A stretch of DNA of 64,000 nt from Nocardiopsis sp. YSL2 (lineage in GTDB: Bacteria; Actinomycetota; Actinomycetes; Streptosporangiales; Streptosporangiaceae). The notes under the pieces are model-generated. The model did no database searches, had not been told where the DNA came from, and saw only the letters and a list, made by a program, of their open reading frames with translations. Below are positions 1 through 11,006 of the stretch, one piece after another; within the stretch, counting starts at the first letter, position 1, and every line of letters starts with the position of its first letter. The position numbers and the translations under genes are program-made. The stretch lies in contig NZ_JAMOAO010000001.1 of the NCBI RefSeq assembly GCF_030555055.1, forward strand, positions 1,612,001 to 1,676,000. Reading direction: 5' to 3'.

Positions 1-1126
1 GGAAGAAGAACCGGAGCCGGTCGCGCAGCGTGCGCACCGTGCGGGCGTCGACCACCCCCGGGCCGGGGGTGCCCGAGGCGTAGGCGTAGGGCGTCCCGCG
101 CCCCCCGATCGCGATGCGGCCGTCCTCGGTGCGCTGGGCGTAGACGAAGGTGTGGGCCGCGTCGCCCAGGCACTCGCGGCCGTCCCACCCGATGCGTTCC
201 CAGACGGCGTCCGGGAGCGGGGCCGTGACGATCATCGAGGAGTTGACGGGGATGACCTCGCGCCGGCCCAGGCCGGGCACGTCGCCCTCGACCTGCACGG
301 AGTGGGCCTCCAGGCAGCACAGGACCGTGGTGGCGCGCACGTCGCCGCGGGTGGTCGTGACCCCTCCGGCTCCGACGCGCGTGACGCGGGTTCCCTCGAG
401 CACCCGCACGCCCCTGCGTTCCACGACGCGCGCCAGGCCCCGGATGAGCTTGGCGGGGTCGACCCGGGCGGTGGGCCGGTAGTGCAGCCCGCCGAGTGCC
501 GGGGCGACGGCCACGCGCTCGGCGACCCGGTCGGCGTCGAGGAGGTCGAGTTCCGACGCGCGGTAGCCGTGGGCGAGGTGCGCGGCGTGCGCCCGCTCCA
601 GCCGTCTCAGCGCGGCGGGGGTGGTCGCGATCTGGAGGTGGCCGCCCTGGTGCTGGTCCGCGTCGATGCCCTCCTCCGCCAGGACGCGCAGGGTGTCGTC
701 GATGGTCGCGTTCATCCGGCGCTGGAAGGCGCTGACCTCGGCGACGCCGTCGAGGCCGCGTGCGCGCGCGGCCCTGGCGTAGACGGCGCGGTTGCCGGGC
801 AGCAGCGTGGACATCCAGCCGCCGTTGCGTCCGGAGGCGCCGTAGCCGACGTGCTCGGCCTCCAGCACGGTGATGGTCCGGTCCGGGTCCTCGACGGCGG
901 CCTGGTAGGCGGCCCACAGGCCGGTCAGTCCGCCGCCGACGACGACGAGGTCCTGCGGCTCGTCGGGAAGCGGCGCGGACCCGCGGTCGGGGACCGCCGC
1001 GCAGGGGCCGGCGGGCGGCGCGGAGGCGCTCGTGGACGGTGGCCGGGAAGGTTCGGCGGCCGTCGCGGCCGGCGGCCCTGACGCCCGCATCCAGTGCGAG
1101 ACCTCGCCGTTGCGATAGGTGGTCAT
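1..1126 (-). CDS. FAD-dependent amine oxidoreductase (DAO fold), 3' end cut by window edge
   Basis: The N-terminal 375 residues of a flavoprotein of the D-amino-acid oxidase fold are visible. The FAD-binding Rossmann motif VVVGGGLTGLWAAY starts near residue 61 and is followed by the family signature GYGASGRNGGW, which contacts the flavin. Relatives include gamma-glutamylputrescine oxidase (PuuB) and glycine oxidase, which oxidise primary or secondary amines to aldehydes, releasing H2O2. The start is the ATG at 1126, preceded by GGGAGAC. The gene lies 80 bp downstream of a PuuR-like XRE-cupin regulator on the same strand, the arrangement seen for putrescine-use genes, so a polyamine or amine substrate is a reasonable inference. 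The C-terminus, which helps set substrate range, is outside the window. Confidence 0.85.
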   Translation of the reverse strand, partial: MTTYRNGEVSHWMRASGPPAATAAEPSRPPSTSASAPPAGPCAAVPDRGSAPLPDEPQDLVVVGGGLTGLWAAYQAAVEDPDRTITVLEAEHVGYGASGRNGGWMSTLLPGNRAVYARAARARGLDGVAEVSAFQRRMNATIDDTLRVLAEEGIDADQHQGGHLQIATTPAALRRLERAHAAHLAHGYRASELDLLDADRVAERVAVAPALGGLHYRPTARVDPAKLIRGLARVVERRGVRVLEGTRVTRVGAGGVTTTRGDVRATTVLCCLEAHSVQVEGDVPGLGRREVIPVNSSMIVTAPLPDAVWERIGWDGRECLGDAAHTFVYAQRTEDGRIAIGGRGTPYAYASGTPGPGVVDARTVRTLRDRLRFFF

Positions 1127-1206
1127 CGGTGTCTCCCGTCGTGTGCGCCGACGGCCCGGACGGCGGGCGGCCGGAAGGTGACCGCGTGCCGAACCGGTCG
1201 CGGTGC

Positions 1207-1773
1207 TCAGTACGTGGGCGGGGCGATGGCCCAGAGCACCCTGGCCTCGTCGCGTCCGGACGTCTCCACGACACGGTGCGACTGGCTGCTGCGGTAGTGG
1301 ACGGAGTCGAGGGCGCCGAGCCGGTGGCGCTGGTCGCCGACCAGCACCTCCACCTCGCCGGACAGGACCAGGAGCAGTTCCTCGGAGTCGCCGTGGGTGT
1401 AGGGCTCCACTCCGGTGGAACCGCCCGGGGTGAAGTGGCCGAGGAGGACTTCGAGGTGGTCGAAGGCGGACGGCGTGAGCTTGACCTTGGTCGCGCCCTC
1501 GCCGAAGGCCATGCCGCGGGTGTCGCGGAAGCGCAGGACGGCGCTGGCCGAGGCCGCCTCCTGGTCGAAGAGGTCTCCGACATTGAGCTTGAGGACCGCG
1601 CACAGTCGTTGGAGGGCGCGCACGCTCGCGTTGGCCTGGTCGCGTTCGATCTGCGAGAGGTAGCCCTCGGTCAGTCCGGACCGGTCGGCCACGTCCCGAA
1701 GCGTGAGCTGGAGGGCTCGCCTGCGGCGGCGGAGCCGGGCGCCGATACCGGCGGAGGACGCGTCGTTCACCAC
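1207..1773 (-). CDS. XRE-family regulator with C-terminal cupin domain (PuuR-like)
   Basis: This 188-residue protein has an N-terminal helix-turn-helix (about residues 10-65, with LTLRDVADRSGLTEGYLSQIER as the HTH core) and a C-terminal cupin barrel (about 110-185, with the HGDSEELLLVLSGEVEVLVG stretch). The PuuR/SutR class represses amine or sulfur catabolism genes and the cupin senses the ligand. It heads an apparent two-gene unit with the amine oxidase ending at the window edge. A perfect 8-1-8 palindrome covers the GTG start and the predicted start of transcription, so autoregulation is likely. No Shine-Dalgarno sequence precedes the GTG, and a -10-like TTAGAT ends 8 bases upstream, which suggests a leaderless mRNA. 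The exact ligand cannot be read from the sequence. Confidence 0.88.
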   Translation of the reverse strand: MVNDASSAGIGARLRRRRRALQLTLRDVADRSGLTEGYLSQIERDQANASVRALQRLCAVLKLNVGDLFDQEAASASAVLRFRDTRGMAFGEGATKVKLTPSAFDHLEVLLGHFTPGGSTGVEPYTHGDSEELLLVLSGEVEVLVGDQRHRLGALDSVHYRSSQSHRVVETSGRDEARVLWAIAPPTY

Positions 1774-1782
1774 GGTGGTGAA
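1766..1782. promoter_or_regulatory. Perfect 17-bp palindromic operator over the XRE-cupin start codon
   Basis: TTCACCAC-G-GTGGTGAA is a perfect inverted repeat of 8+1+8. It overlaps the GTG start of the regulator gene and the last bases of its predicted -10 box. Placement over the transcription and translation start is what an autorepressor operator would show. Binding is inferred. Confidence 0.6.
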
Positions 1783-1809
1783 TCTAACAGCTCTTTACGA
1801 TCGCGACAA
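1782..1809 (-). promoter_or_regulatory. Predicted promoter of the XRE-cupin gene
   Basis: On the minus strand TTGTCG (1804-1809) is followed after 16 bases by TTAGAT (1782-1787), a reasonable housekeeping-sigma promoter. The GTG start lies 8 bases past the -10, which implies leaderless translation. The same TTGTCG-N16 arrangement is seen before the sulfotransferase gene at 49437. Confidence 0.45.
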
Positions 1810-1961
1810 TGCTCTTCGGTGACAGTACAGATTTCTTTAGTCAGTGAGCCTGGCACGCCATGCGGCGTGTCAGGGACCGTGCCCAGTGGATCGCTCACAC
1901 GGATGGGGGCGGCGGCGCGGCCCGTCGCGCGGGAGCGCCGACCATCGGGAGGTGACCCGGG

Positions 1962-2597
1962 TCAGAAGCCCCGGGAGGCCCAGTCGTCCAGGTGGGCGGC
2001 GGCCTCGGCGATGGTCGTGGACTCACCGTGCCCGGGGTGGACGACCGTCTCCCCCGGCAGGACCACGAGGTGGTCGCGGATGGAGGCGATGATCGTGGGG
2101 AAGTCCGAGAACGGCTGACCCGTCGCCCCCGGTCCGCCGGGGAAGAGCGTGTCGCCGGTGAAGACCACGCCGAGGTCGGCCGCGTACAGGCTCACTCCGC
2201 CCGGGGTGTGTCCCGGCGTGTGCAGGACCGACAGCTCGATGCCGCCGACCCGCAGCACCTCGCCGTGCAGCAGGGGGGCGTCGGGCTCCCGCGCGGGATG
2301 GACCTGGTGCCACAGCTCGGCGTCGTCGGGGTGGAGCAGGATGGGCGAGTCGGTGAGGTCGGCCAGGGCGACCGCCGCGTCGACGTGGTCGCTGTGCCCG
2401 TGGGTGGACACGATGGCCATCAGTTCGCGGTCGCCCAGCCCTCGGGCGATGGCCTCGTGGTCGTGGGCCGCGTCGATGACGATCGCGTGCTCGCGGTCGC
2501 CCACGATCCACACGTTGTTCTCGACGTCGAACTCGCCGCCCTCCAGGCTGAAGATGCCGGAGGTCCGGAGGCGCTGGACGGAGGAGGAGTCACGCAC
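1962..2597 (-). CDS. Metallo-beta-lactamase fold hydrolase (glyoxalase II-like)
   Basis: A 211-residue MBL-fold metallohydrolase. The dinuclear zinc motif HGHSDH is present (STHGHSDHVDAA, about residue 85), followed by a further zinc-ligand region HTPGHTPGGVSLY and GDTLFPGGPGATG, and a late HPGHGEST. Size and motif order match the short, hydroxyacylglutathione-hydrolase-like or persulfide-dioxygenase-like MBL proteins of actinobacteria. Such proteins hydrolyse thioesters or related substrates in the cytoplasm, but the substrate is not predictable here. The start is the GTG at 2597 after GGTGGTG. It stands alone between the amine-oxidase unit and the cyclase gene. Confidence 0.85.
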   Translation of the reverse strand: MRDSSSVQRLRTSGIFSLEGGEFDVENNVWIVGDREHAIVIDAAHDHEAIARGLGDRELMAIVSTHGHSDHVDAAVALADLTDSPILLHPDDAELWHQVHPAREPDAPLLHGEVLRVGGIELSVLHTPGHTPGGVSLYAADLGVVFTGDTLFPGGPGATGQPFSDFPTIIASIRDHLVVLPGETVVHPGHGESTTIAEAAAHLDDWASRGF

Positions 2598-2707
2598 GGG
2601 TTCACCACCTGACGTCAGAGGAGATGACCGGGAGATACCCCAGTCCTGCTGGTCCTGCCACGTCGACCTTATCTCCCGGACCGGGCCCGCACACGCGTAT
2701 CCCCGCC

Positions 2708-3700
2708 TCAGTGCCCGCCGGGCTCGAAGTTGCGGCGCAGGGCGTAGGGCTGGATGAGCCCGAGGCCGTGCGCGTGACGCGCCCGGACCTTGACCACCTG
2801 GAGATCGTCGTCGTCGGTGAGGCTCTCGGCCAGGGCGTCGTCGATGAGGACGGTGCCGGGCCGGGCGAAGGAGGTCAGGCGGCTGGAGCGGTTGACGGTG
2901 GTGCCGAAGACGTCCCCGTGCAGGGTCAGGACCGGACCGTAGGCCACGCCGACTCTGACGTCGGGCACCTCCACGTGCGTCTTGACCCCCGAGGCCAGGC
3001 GCAACGCGATGTCGGCGGCCTGCTGGGGGGCGTCGGCGACGTAGAGGACCTCGTCGCCGAGCGTCTTGACCACGCGTCCGCCACCGGAGGCGACGATGTC
3101 CGCCGCGGTGGCCTCGAAGCCCTCCACGACCTCGGCCAGCTCGACCTCGTCGAGCTCGCGGCTGAGGGTGGTGAAGGAGACGAGGTCGGCGAACCCGACG
3201 ATCAGCGGGTAGTAGTTGGGGACGACGTCGTCGCCGTTGGACATCACCGCGAGCGTGCGGGCGGTGGACGCGGCGAGTTGGCGGCGCCAGATGTGCAGCA
3301 GCAGCCGCTCGACGTCCGGCAGCAGCTCCTTGACGTGGTTCATCAGCGGGCTGGCGGCGGAGGTGTCGCCGTCCTTGAAGATGAGGGTGCTCAGGATGCT
3401 GGTCTGCCAGTCGGCCAGCCGCGCCATCGTCTGCCCCATGGCACGGGCGAAGCGGACCACGCCCTCCTCGTCCAGCACGCCTTCCTGCAGGAGCGAGTTG
3501 GTGATGCGCAGGGCCTCGACGTCGCTCTCGGCGAAGATGACGGAGTCGTCGCCCAGGGCGGGGAAGCCCAGAGCGCGCCAGACGCGCCCGGCGAGTTCGG
3601 GCTCGGCACCGGCGAGTTCGATCGCCTGTTCCCTGGTGTAGACCGCTTCACCGCCGAGCAGGACGGTTTCGATCGCTTTCGGGTCAGGACGCGACGGCAT
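2708..3700 (-). CDS. Class III adenylate cyclase with Rv1264-like N-terminal regulatory domain
   Basis: A 330-residue soluble nucleotide cyclase. Residues 1-155 resemble the autoinhibitory, pH-sensing N-terminal domain of Mycobacterium Rv1264; residues 160-315 are the catalytic domain. Metal-binding aspartates are D172 (VGFADLVSFT) and D216 (VKTLGDEVLY). The adenine-specifying lysine is K212 and its partner aspartate is D263 (GDVFG). The transition-state pair N270/R274 (VNRSSRL) is complete. All catalytic residues are therefore present, so an active, homodimeric ATP-to-cAMP enzyme is predicted. The start is the ATG at 3700. It appears monocistronic; the next minus-strand gene upstream begins at 4386. 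Confidence 0.88.
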   Translation of the reverse strand: MPSRPDPKAIETVLLGGEAVYTREQAIELAGAEPELAGRVWRALGFPALGDDSVIFAESDVEALRITNSLLQEGVLDEEGVVRFARAMGQTMARLADWQTSILSTLIFKDGDTSAASPLMNHVKELLPDVERLLLHIWRRQLAASTARTLAVMSNGDDVVPNYYPLIVGFADLVSFTTLSRELDEVELAEVVEGFEATAADIVASGGGRVVKTLGDEVLYVADAPQQAADIALRLASGVKTHVEVPDVRVGVAYGPVLTLHGDVFGTTVNRSSRLTSFARPGTVLIDDALAESLTDDDDLQVVKVRARHAHGLGLIQPYALRRNFEPGGH

Positions 3701-3843
3701 TCGTTCTCTTTCACAGGACCGTCCCCACGGTCGTGGGGAGCGAGCACTTCGTCATCCGGCCGACGGTGCGGGACCGGCTCCGTACCAGTTTACGCCCGCG
3801 GTTACTCCCCGCGAGGGGGTGGGCGCTCACCGGGGGCGGCCGG

Positions 3844-4386
3844 TCATTCCCTGGAGTCCGGGGGAACGTCCGGTCTCCGGACCGTGTGGACGGCGTTGAC
3901 CTGGCGGTAGATCTCGGACTGGAACCACTGGGGTCTCGGCACCCGACGCAGGACCATGCCCTCCTGCTCGGACGCCGACTGTACGGACAACGTTCCGTAC
4001 CGCATGAGGCGTTCCCAGAGCGAGATGGCGAAGGAGACGTCGTTGACCCTGCTGAGGGGGATGTCCCGCCCCTGTCTGGACACGATGCCGTCGCGCATCA
4101 TCAGGCGCTGGTTGGTGAGGATGTAGACGGTGGTCGACCACTGGAGCAGGGGGACGAGCCAGAAGACGATCGCGGCGACCAGCCCGACGCCCAGTACCAC
4201 GGCCATCGCGGCCAGGCTCCAGTCCTGGTCCCACGGGACGAACCACAGCGCGGCTCCGACGACAGCGACGATGAGCAGCAGCGCCACGAACTCGCCCACC
4301 AGAACGGTCCAGTGCTGGCGGACGACGTGGACGAGTTCCTCGTCGTCGGAGAGATATCGGTCCGCGATAGCCATAACGGTGATCAT
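3844..4386 (-). CDS. PH-domain (bPH2/YdbS-like) membrane protein
   Basis: A 180-residue protein with two adjacent transmembrane helices (about residues 28-50 and 57-80) followed by a bacterial pleckstrin-homology domain. The core of the latter reads TVYILTNQRLMMRDGIVSR, diagnostic of the DUF304/bPH2 family. These proteins sit in the inner membrane with the PH domain in the cytoplasm; their function is poorly defined. Two start codons are possible, ATG 4386 and ATG 4374, and neither has a strong ribosome-binding site. Upstream lies biotin ligase on the same strand, 64 bp away, so co-transcription is possible. Confidence 0.8.
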   Translation of the reverse strand: MITVMAIADRYLSDDEELVHVVRQHWTVLVGEFVALLLIVAVVGAALWFVPWDQDWSLAAMAVVLGVGLVAAIVFWLVPLLQWSTTVYILTNQRLMMRDGIVSRQGRDIPLSRVNDVSFAISLWERLMRYGTLSVQSASEQEGMVLRRVPRPQWFQSEIYRQVNAVHTVRRPDVPPDSRE

Positions 4387-4450
4387 GGCACAAGCCGCCC
4401 CGGCGCGGGAGGGCGCCGAAGGCCGCTTGTGGACAACCGCGGGGAGGCCC

Positions 4451-5350
4451 TCAGCCCCCCGGACGCACGTGGACGACGTCGCCCGCGCTCAGCGCGGTCC
4501 GCCCCTCGGGGCCGTCGACCAGCAGGCGGGCGTCGCCGTCGACGCCGGCGGCGACCCCCTCCAGGAGTCCGTCGCCGGGCAGGTGGACACGGACCCTACG
4601 GCCGATGGTCACGCAGAGTTCACGGTAGGCCGCCGCCAGGCCGCACGCGCCGGCGTCGCCGCCGGCGGCCGACCAGGGGGTGTAGAGCTCCTCGAACTCG
4701 CGCAGCAGCTCGGTGAGCAGGCGGCCCCGGTTCAGGTCGATGGCGCCCTCCCCGCGGAGGGAGACCGCGGTGTCCACGGGCAGCTCGGAACGGTCCTGGG
4801 AGACGTTGAGGCCGATGCCCACGACCACCCCCAGCGAGTCCGGGGCGGAGAAGTCCGCCTCGGACAGGATGCCCGCGAGCTTGCCGTCGTTCTCGGCGAT
4901 CCCGTGGCCTCCGGCCTCCCCAGCGTCCCCGAAGCCCCCGGCGCGCTCCGCGGCGGGGACGAGGACGTCGTTGGGCCACTTCAGCACGGCCGCCACGCCG
5001 GTCACCCGCCGTACGGCCACGACCGCGGCCACGCCCATGATCACCGGGATCCACCCCAGCGCGTTGGTCGGTACCCGGGGGCGCAGCAGGACGGAGAAGG
5101 TCAGCGCCGCCCGGTCCGGCGTGGTGAACACGCGCCCCAGGCGACCCCGTCCGGCGGTCTGGTGCTCGGTCACCAGAACACTGCCGTGCGGTGCGCCCCG
5201 CCCGGAGCGGGCGACCAGTTCGGAGTTGGTCGATCCCACGGCGGGCACCACCTCGACGCCGCGCCACATCCCGCCGGGCCGGACGAGTGCGGCGCTGAGC
5301 GCCTCGGCGTCGAGGGGCGGGCGCGGGAAGGTTTCGGTGTCACTCGGCAT
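4451..5350 (-). CDS. birA: Biotin--[acetyl-CoA-carboxylase] ligase
   Basis: A 299-residue monofunctional biotin protein ligase that attaches biotin to the conserved lysine of BCCP domains through biotinyl-AMP. The biotin/ATP-binding motif GRGRLGRVF lies near residue 68, followed by KWPNDVL (catalytic lysine region) and GIGLNV. The C-terminal SH3-like domain ends in VVHVRPGG. No N-terminal DNA-binding HTH is present, so it is not a BirA-type repressor. The frame stays open upstream through the antisense of the next gene, but the ATG at 5350 has GGAGG at ideal spacing and begins the conserved sequence. A glycine/alanine-rich insertion (AERAGGFGDAGEAGG) follows KWPNDVL. Its natural substrate, AccA with its BCCP domain, is encoded about 6 kb away. 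Confidence 0.93.
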   Translation of the reverse strand: MPSDTETFPRPPLDAEALSAALVRPGGMWRGVEVVPAVGSTNSELVARSGRGAPHGSVLVTEHQTAGRGRLGRVFTTPDRAALTFSVLLRPRVPTNALGWIPVIMGVAAVVAVRRVTGVAAVLKWPNDVLVPAAERAGGFGDAGEAGGHGIAENDGKLAGILSEADFSAPDSLGVVVGIGLNVSQDRSELPVDTAVSLRGEGAIDLNRGRLLTELLREFEELYTPWSAAGGDAGACGLAAAYRELCVTIGRRVRVHLPGDGLLEGVAAGVDGDARLLVDGPEGRTALSAGDVVHVRPGG

Positions 5351-5479
5351 GCCTCCATTACAGCAGCGCCGGAACCCGCACCGGAAACCGATGTGCCCCG
5401 GAAGGCCCCCGGTTACCCTGAAACCAGCACAGCGATGATCGTGGGTTGCTACGTTCGGTGACCGGAGGTGACGCGGCAG

Positions 5480-6103
5480 ATGAGTATCGCGGAAGCGGAA
5501 GCAGAAGCGGAGACAGTGGTGGACACCGTGCCGTCCCACTGGGAAGTCGTGTTGCGCGCCTGGGAACAGTTGGACCTGCCCGAGGGCTGGCGGGCCGAGA
5601 TCATCGAAGGCGACATCCACATCGTCACTCCCCCCGAGGACGAACACAGCGAGATCATCGACCAGCTCCAGACACGCCTCTTTCGCGAGAAGTTCCGCGA
5701 CGGGAGCCGAATCAGCGAGTGCACTGTTCACCAGAACATCGACCTGCGCATCCCGGCACACGGCGGTCTGTACATACCGGACCTGGTGATCCTTCCGGGC
5801 CGGATCTTGGACCGCGCCCACGAGCATTCCGCCGCCGACGCTCTCCTTGTGGTCGAGGTCACGTCGAAAAGCACGGCGGACAGGGACCGCAAGGCCAAGC
5901 TCCGGGGTTACGCGCACGCACACATTCCCCTGTATCTCCTGGTGGACCGCTGGGACCTCACCACCGGGCGTGGAGAAGTCACGCTCTTCTCCAGCCCCGA
6001 GGACGGTCGGTACACCGACATCACCAAGGTCCCGTTCGGCAAGGAGATCCACCTGCCCGAGCCGTTCGACCTCACGCTGGACACCTCCGGGTTCCCGGCC
6101 TGA
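5480..6103 (+). CDS. Uma2-family (DUF820) restriction-endonuclease-fold protein
   Basis: A 207-residue member of the Uma2/DUF820 family, with the PD-(D/E)XK-like core seen as PDLVILPG, then LLVVEVTSKSTADRDRKAK, where the E-x-T/S-K and downstream lysines form the nuclease site. Uma2 proteins are widespread in actinobacteria and cyanobacteria, and their cellular role is unknown. The ATG at 5480 is preferred over the in-frame GTG at 5468 because GGAGG (5464-5468) would overlap the GTG but sits 11 bases before the ATG. It is divergent from birA. A paralogue lies at 12836-13450 on the other strand. Confidence 0.82.
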   Translation: MSIAEAEAEAETVVDTVPSHWEVVLRAWEQLDLPEGWRAEIIEGDIHIVTPPEDEHSEIIDQLQTRLFREKFRDGSRISECTVHQNIDLRIPAHGGLYIPDLVILPGRILDRAHEHSAADALLVVEVTSKSTADRDRKAKLRGYAHAHIPLYLLVDRWDLTTGRGEVTLFSSPEDGRYTDITKVPFGKEIHLPEPFDLTLDTSGFPA

Positions 6104-6191
6104 CCGGAGTCCGTCCCACGAACGGCACGACGGCGCCCCCGCACCCGGACGGGTACGGGGGCGCAGCGGATCACGGGTTCCGCGCGAGCGG

Positions 6192-8837
<2,646 letters not shown>

Positions 8838-8889
8838 AGGCCCGACCATACAGAGATCGTGCACGTGGGCCGGTGCGCGGGGGTGTATT

Positions 8890-8917
8890 TTGACGGTTTT
8901 ACCAACACGTTAATAAT
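8890..8917 (+). promoter_or_regulatory. Predicted rightward promoter upstream of the acyl-CoA carboxylase operon
   Basis: TTGACG (8890-8895) and AATAAT (8912-8917) are separated by 16 bases inside an AT-rich island that stands out from the surroundings. It would drive transcription towards accB with a leader of about 165 bases. A second possibility is a leaderless start, because TAACCT at 9076-9081 ends 8 bases before the accB ATG and no Shine-Dalgarno sequence is seen. Both could operate. Confidence 0.4.
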
Positions 8918-9089
8918 TGTTGCGTCCAGCCCGCCATGAACATTCGATCACGCCGTTTTCGGATCTGGGGCTGACCATTCCGCGTGTGCCCCGGAGGTGT
9001 CGCCGCACGTGGACCGCGCCGTGCGGGCCCCCGGGAAACCGTGGGCCAGGTGCCCGGCCGTCGGCGCCCGCGGGCTAACCTGAGCTGTT

Positions 9090-10700
9090 ATGGCCAACGA
9101 AGCCCCTGAACCGCTGTCCGCGGCTGAGATCGACATCCACACCACCGCGGGCAAGCTCGCCGACCTGCAACGGCGCAGGTATGAAGCCGTCCATGCCGGG
9201 TCCGCGCGAGCCGTCGAGAAACAGCACGCCAAAGGCAAGATGACCGCACGCGAGCGGATCGACGCACTCCTCGATCCCGGCTCGTTCGTGGAGTTCGACG
9301 CCCTGGCCCGACACCGATCCACCAACTTCGGACTGGACCGCAACCGCCCCTACGGCGACGGCGTCGTCACCGGCCACGGCACGGTCGACGGACGCCCCGT
9401 CGCGGTCTTCAGCCAGGACGTCACCGTCTTCGGCGGATCGCTGGGCGAGGTCTACGGCGAGAAGATCTGCAAGGTGCTCGACCACGCCCTCACCAACGGG
9501 TGCCCCGTGGTGGGCATCAACGAGGGCGGCGGCGCGCGCATCCAGGAGGGGGTGGTCGCGCTGGGGCTGTACGCCGAGATCTTCAAGCGCAACACCCACG
9601 CCTCCGGCGTCATCCCGCAGATCTCCCTGATCATGGGTGCGGCGGCCGGAGGGCACGTCTACTCCCCCGCCCTGACCGACTTCGTCGTCATGGTCGACGA
9701 GACCTCCCAGATGTTCATCACCGGCCCGGACGTCATCAAGACGGTCACCGGCGAGGACGTGTCGATGGAGGAGCTCGGCGGAGCGCGCACCCACAACACC
9801 CGGTCCGGGGTGGCCCACTACATGGGCGCCGACGAGCAGGACGCCATCGACTACGTCCGGACCCTGCTCTCGCACCTGCCGGACAACAACCTGGAGGAGG
9901 TGCCGGTCCTGCCCGCGGAGTCCCCCGGGGGCGCGGAGGCGACCGAGACCGACCTGGCGCTGGACGCCTTCATCCCGGACTCGGCGAACCAGCCCTACGA
10001 CATGAAGCAGGTCGTGGAGGCGGTGCTGGACGACGGCGACTTCCTGGAGGTCCACGCCCTGTTCGCCACCAACATCGTGGTGGGCTTCGGACGTGTGGAC
10101 GGCCAGTCCGTCGGTGTGGTCGCCAACCAGCCGATGAGCTTCGCCGGCTGCCTGGACATCGACGCCTCCGAGAAGGCCGCGCGCTTCGTGCGGACCTGCG
10201 ACGCGTTCAACATCCCCGTCCTGACCTTCGTGGACGTGCCCGGGTTCCTGCCCGGGACCGACCAGGAGTGGGACGGCATCATCCGCCGGGGGGCCAAGCT
10301 CCTGTACGCCTACGCCGAGGCCACGGTCCCGCTCATCACCGTGATCACCCGCAAGGCCTTCGGCGGCGCCTACGACGTGATGGGGTCCAAGCACCTGGGC
10401 GCCGACGTCAACCTGGCGTGGCCGACCGCGCAGATCGCGGTCATGGGCGCCCAGGGCGCGGTCAACATCCTGCACCGGCGCACGCTGGCCGAGGCCGACG
10501 ACGTCGAGGCCGAGCGCACGCGGCTGGTCGGCGAGTACGAGGACACGCTGCTCAACCCCTATGCGGCGGCCGAGCGCGGCTATGTGGACGGCGTCATCAT
10601 GCCGTCCGAGACCCGCGACCAGGTCGCCAAGGCGCTCAGGGCACTGCGCAACAAGCGTGAGCAGCTGCCGCCCAAGAAGCACGGGAACATTCCGCTGTGA
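9090..10700 (+). CDS. accB: Acyl-CoA carboxylase beta (carboxyltransferase) subunit
   Basis: A 536-residue carboxyltransferase of the AccD/PccB family that transfers CO2 from carboxybiotin to acetyl-CoA or propionyl-CoA. Both crotonase-fold halves are present. The N-terminal half carries [13 protein letters not shown] and [12 protein letters not shown]; the C-terminal half carries [31 protein letters not shown] and [18 protein letters not shown]. Oxyanion-hole glycine pairs are intact. It overlaps the epsilon-subunit gene by 4 bases (GTGA), with the alpha subunit following, which makes a complete carboxylase operon. Such complexes supply malonyl- and methylmalonyl-CoA for lipids and polyketides. 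Substrate preference cannot be settled by eye. The ATG has no Shine-Dalgarno sequence, so it may be leaderless. Confidence 0.94.
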   Translation: MANEAPEPLSAAEIDIHTTAGKLADLQRRRYEAVHAGSARAVEKQHAKGKMTARERIDALLDPGSFVEFDALARHRSTNFGLDRNRPYGDGVVTGHGTVDGRPVAVFSQDVTVFGGSLGEVYGEKICKVLDHALTNGCPVVGINEGGGARIQEGVVALGLYAEIFKRNTHASGVIPQISLIMGAAAGGHVYSPALTDFVVMVDETSQMFITGPDVIKTVTGEDVSMEELGGARTHNTRSGVAHYMGADEQDAIDYVRTLLSHLPDNNLEEVPVLPAESPGGAEATETDLALDAFIPDSANQPYDMKQVVEAVLDDGDFLEVHALFATNIVVGFGRVDGQSVGVVANQPMSFAGCLDIDASEKAARFVRTCDAFNIPVLTFVDVPGFLPGTDQEWDGIIRRGAKLLYAYAEATVPLITVITRKAFGGAYDVMGSKHLGADVNLAWPTAQIAVMGAQGAVNILHRRTLAEADDVEAERTRLVGEYEDTLLNPYAAAERGYVDGVIMPSETRDQVAKALRALRNKREQLPPKKHGNIPL

Positions 10701-10921
10701 CCGGGCACGAGAACCCGCCCCACCTGGTCGTGGTCCGGGGCGAACCGACCGCCGAGGAGCTCGCGGCGCTCACCGCCGTGCTCAGCGCACGCGCGGCCGC
10801 GGCCGGGGCCGCCGAGGCACCCGTGCGCACCGCGCCCGCCTCCGGCTGGCGGGACCGCTCGCCGGGGCTGCGGACCCGGCTGCACCCCGGCCCCGGCGCC
10901 TGGCGCCGGAGCCTGCGGTGA
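10697..10921 (+). CDS. Acyl-CoA carboxylase epsilon subunit
   Basis: A 74-residue protein of the AccE/PccE family, the small subunit found only in actinobacterial acyl-CoA carboxylases, which stabilises or stimulates the alpha-beta complex. The family pattern is visible: an N-terminal [16 protein letters not shown] segment, an Ala-rich linker and a C-terminal [14 protein letters not shown] ending in WRRSLR. The GTG start overlaps the beta-subunit stop by 4 bases, so translation is coupled and stoichiometric production is likely. An 85-bp gap follows before the alpha subunit. Confidence 0.9.
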   Translation: MTGHENPPHLVVVRGEPTAEELAALTAVLSARAAAAGAAEAPVRTAPASGWRDRSPGLRTRLHPGPGAWRRSLR

Positions 10922-11006
10922 CGCCCCGTGCCCCTCGAACCCAGCACCGACTCGTCGAGCGTCCGGCGTGTGACCGTCCCACGCCACAGCAGGAGGATTT
11001 CCCACC

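Noticed and set aside
5351..6052. A 230-residue N-terminal extension of biotin ligase
   Set aside because: It is antisense to the Uma2 gene and non-conserved; ATG 5350 has GGAGG and starts the conserved sequence.
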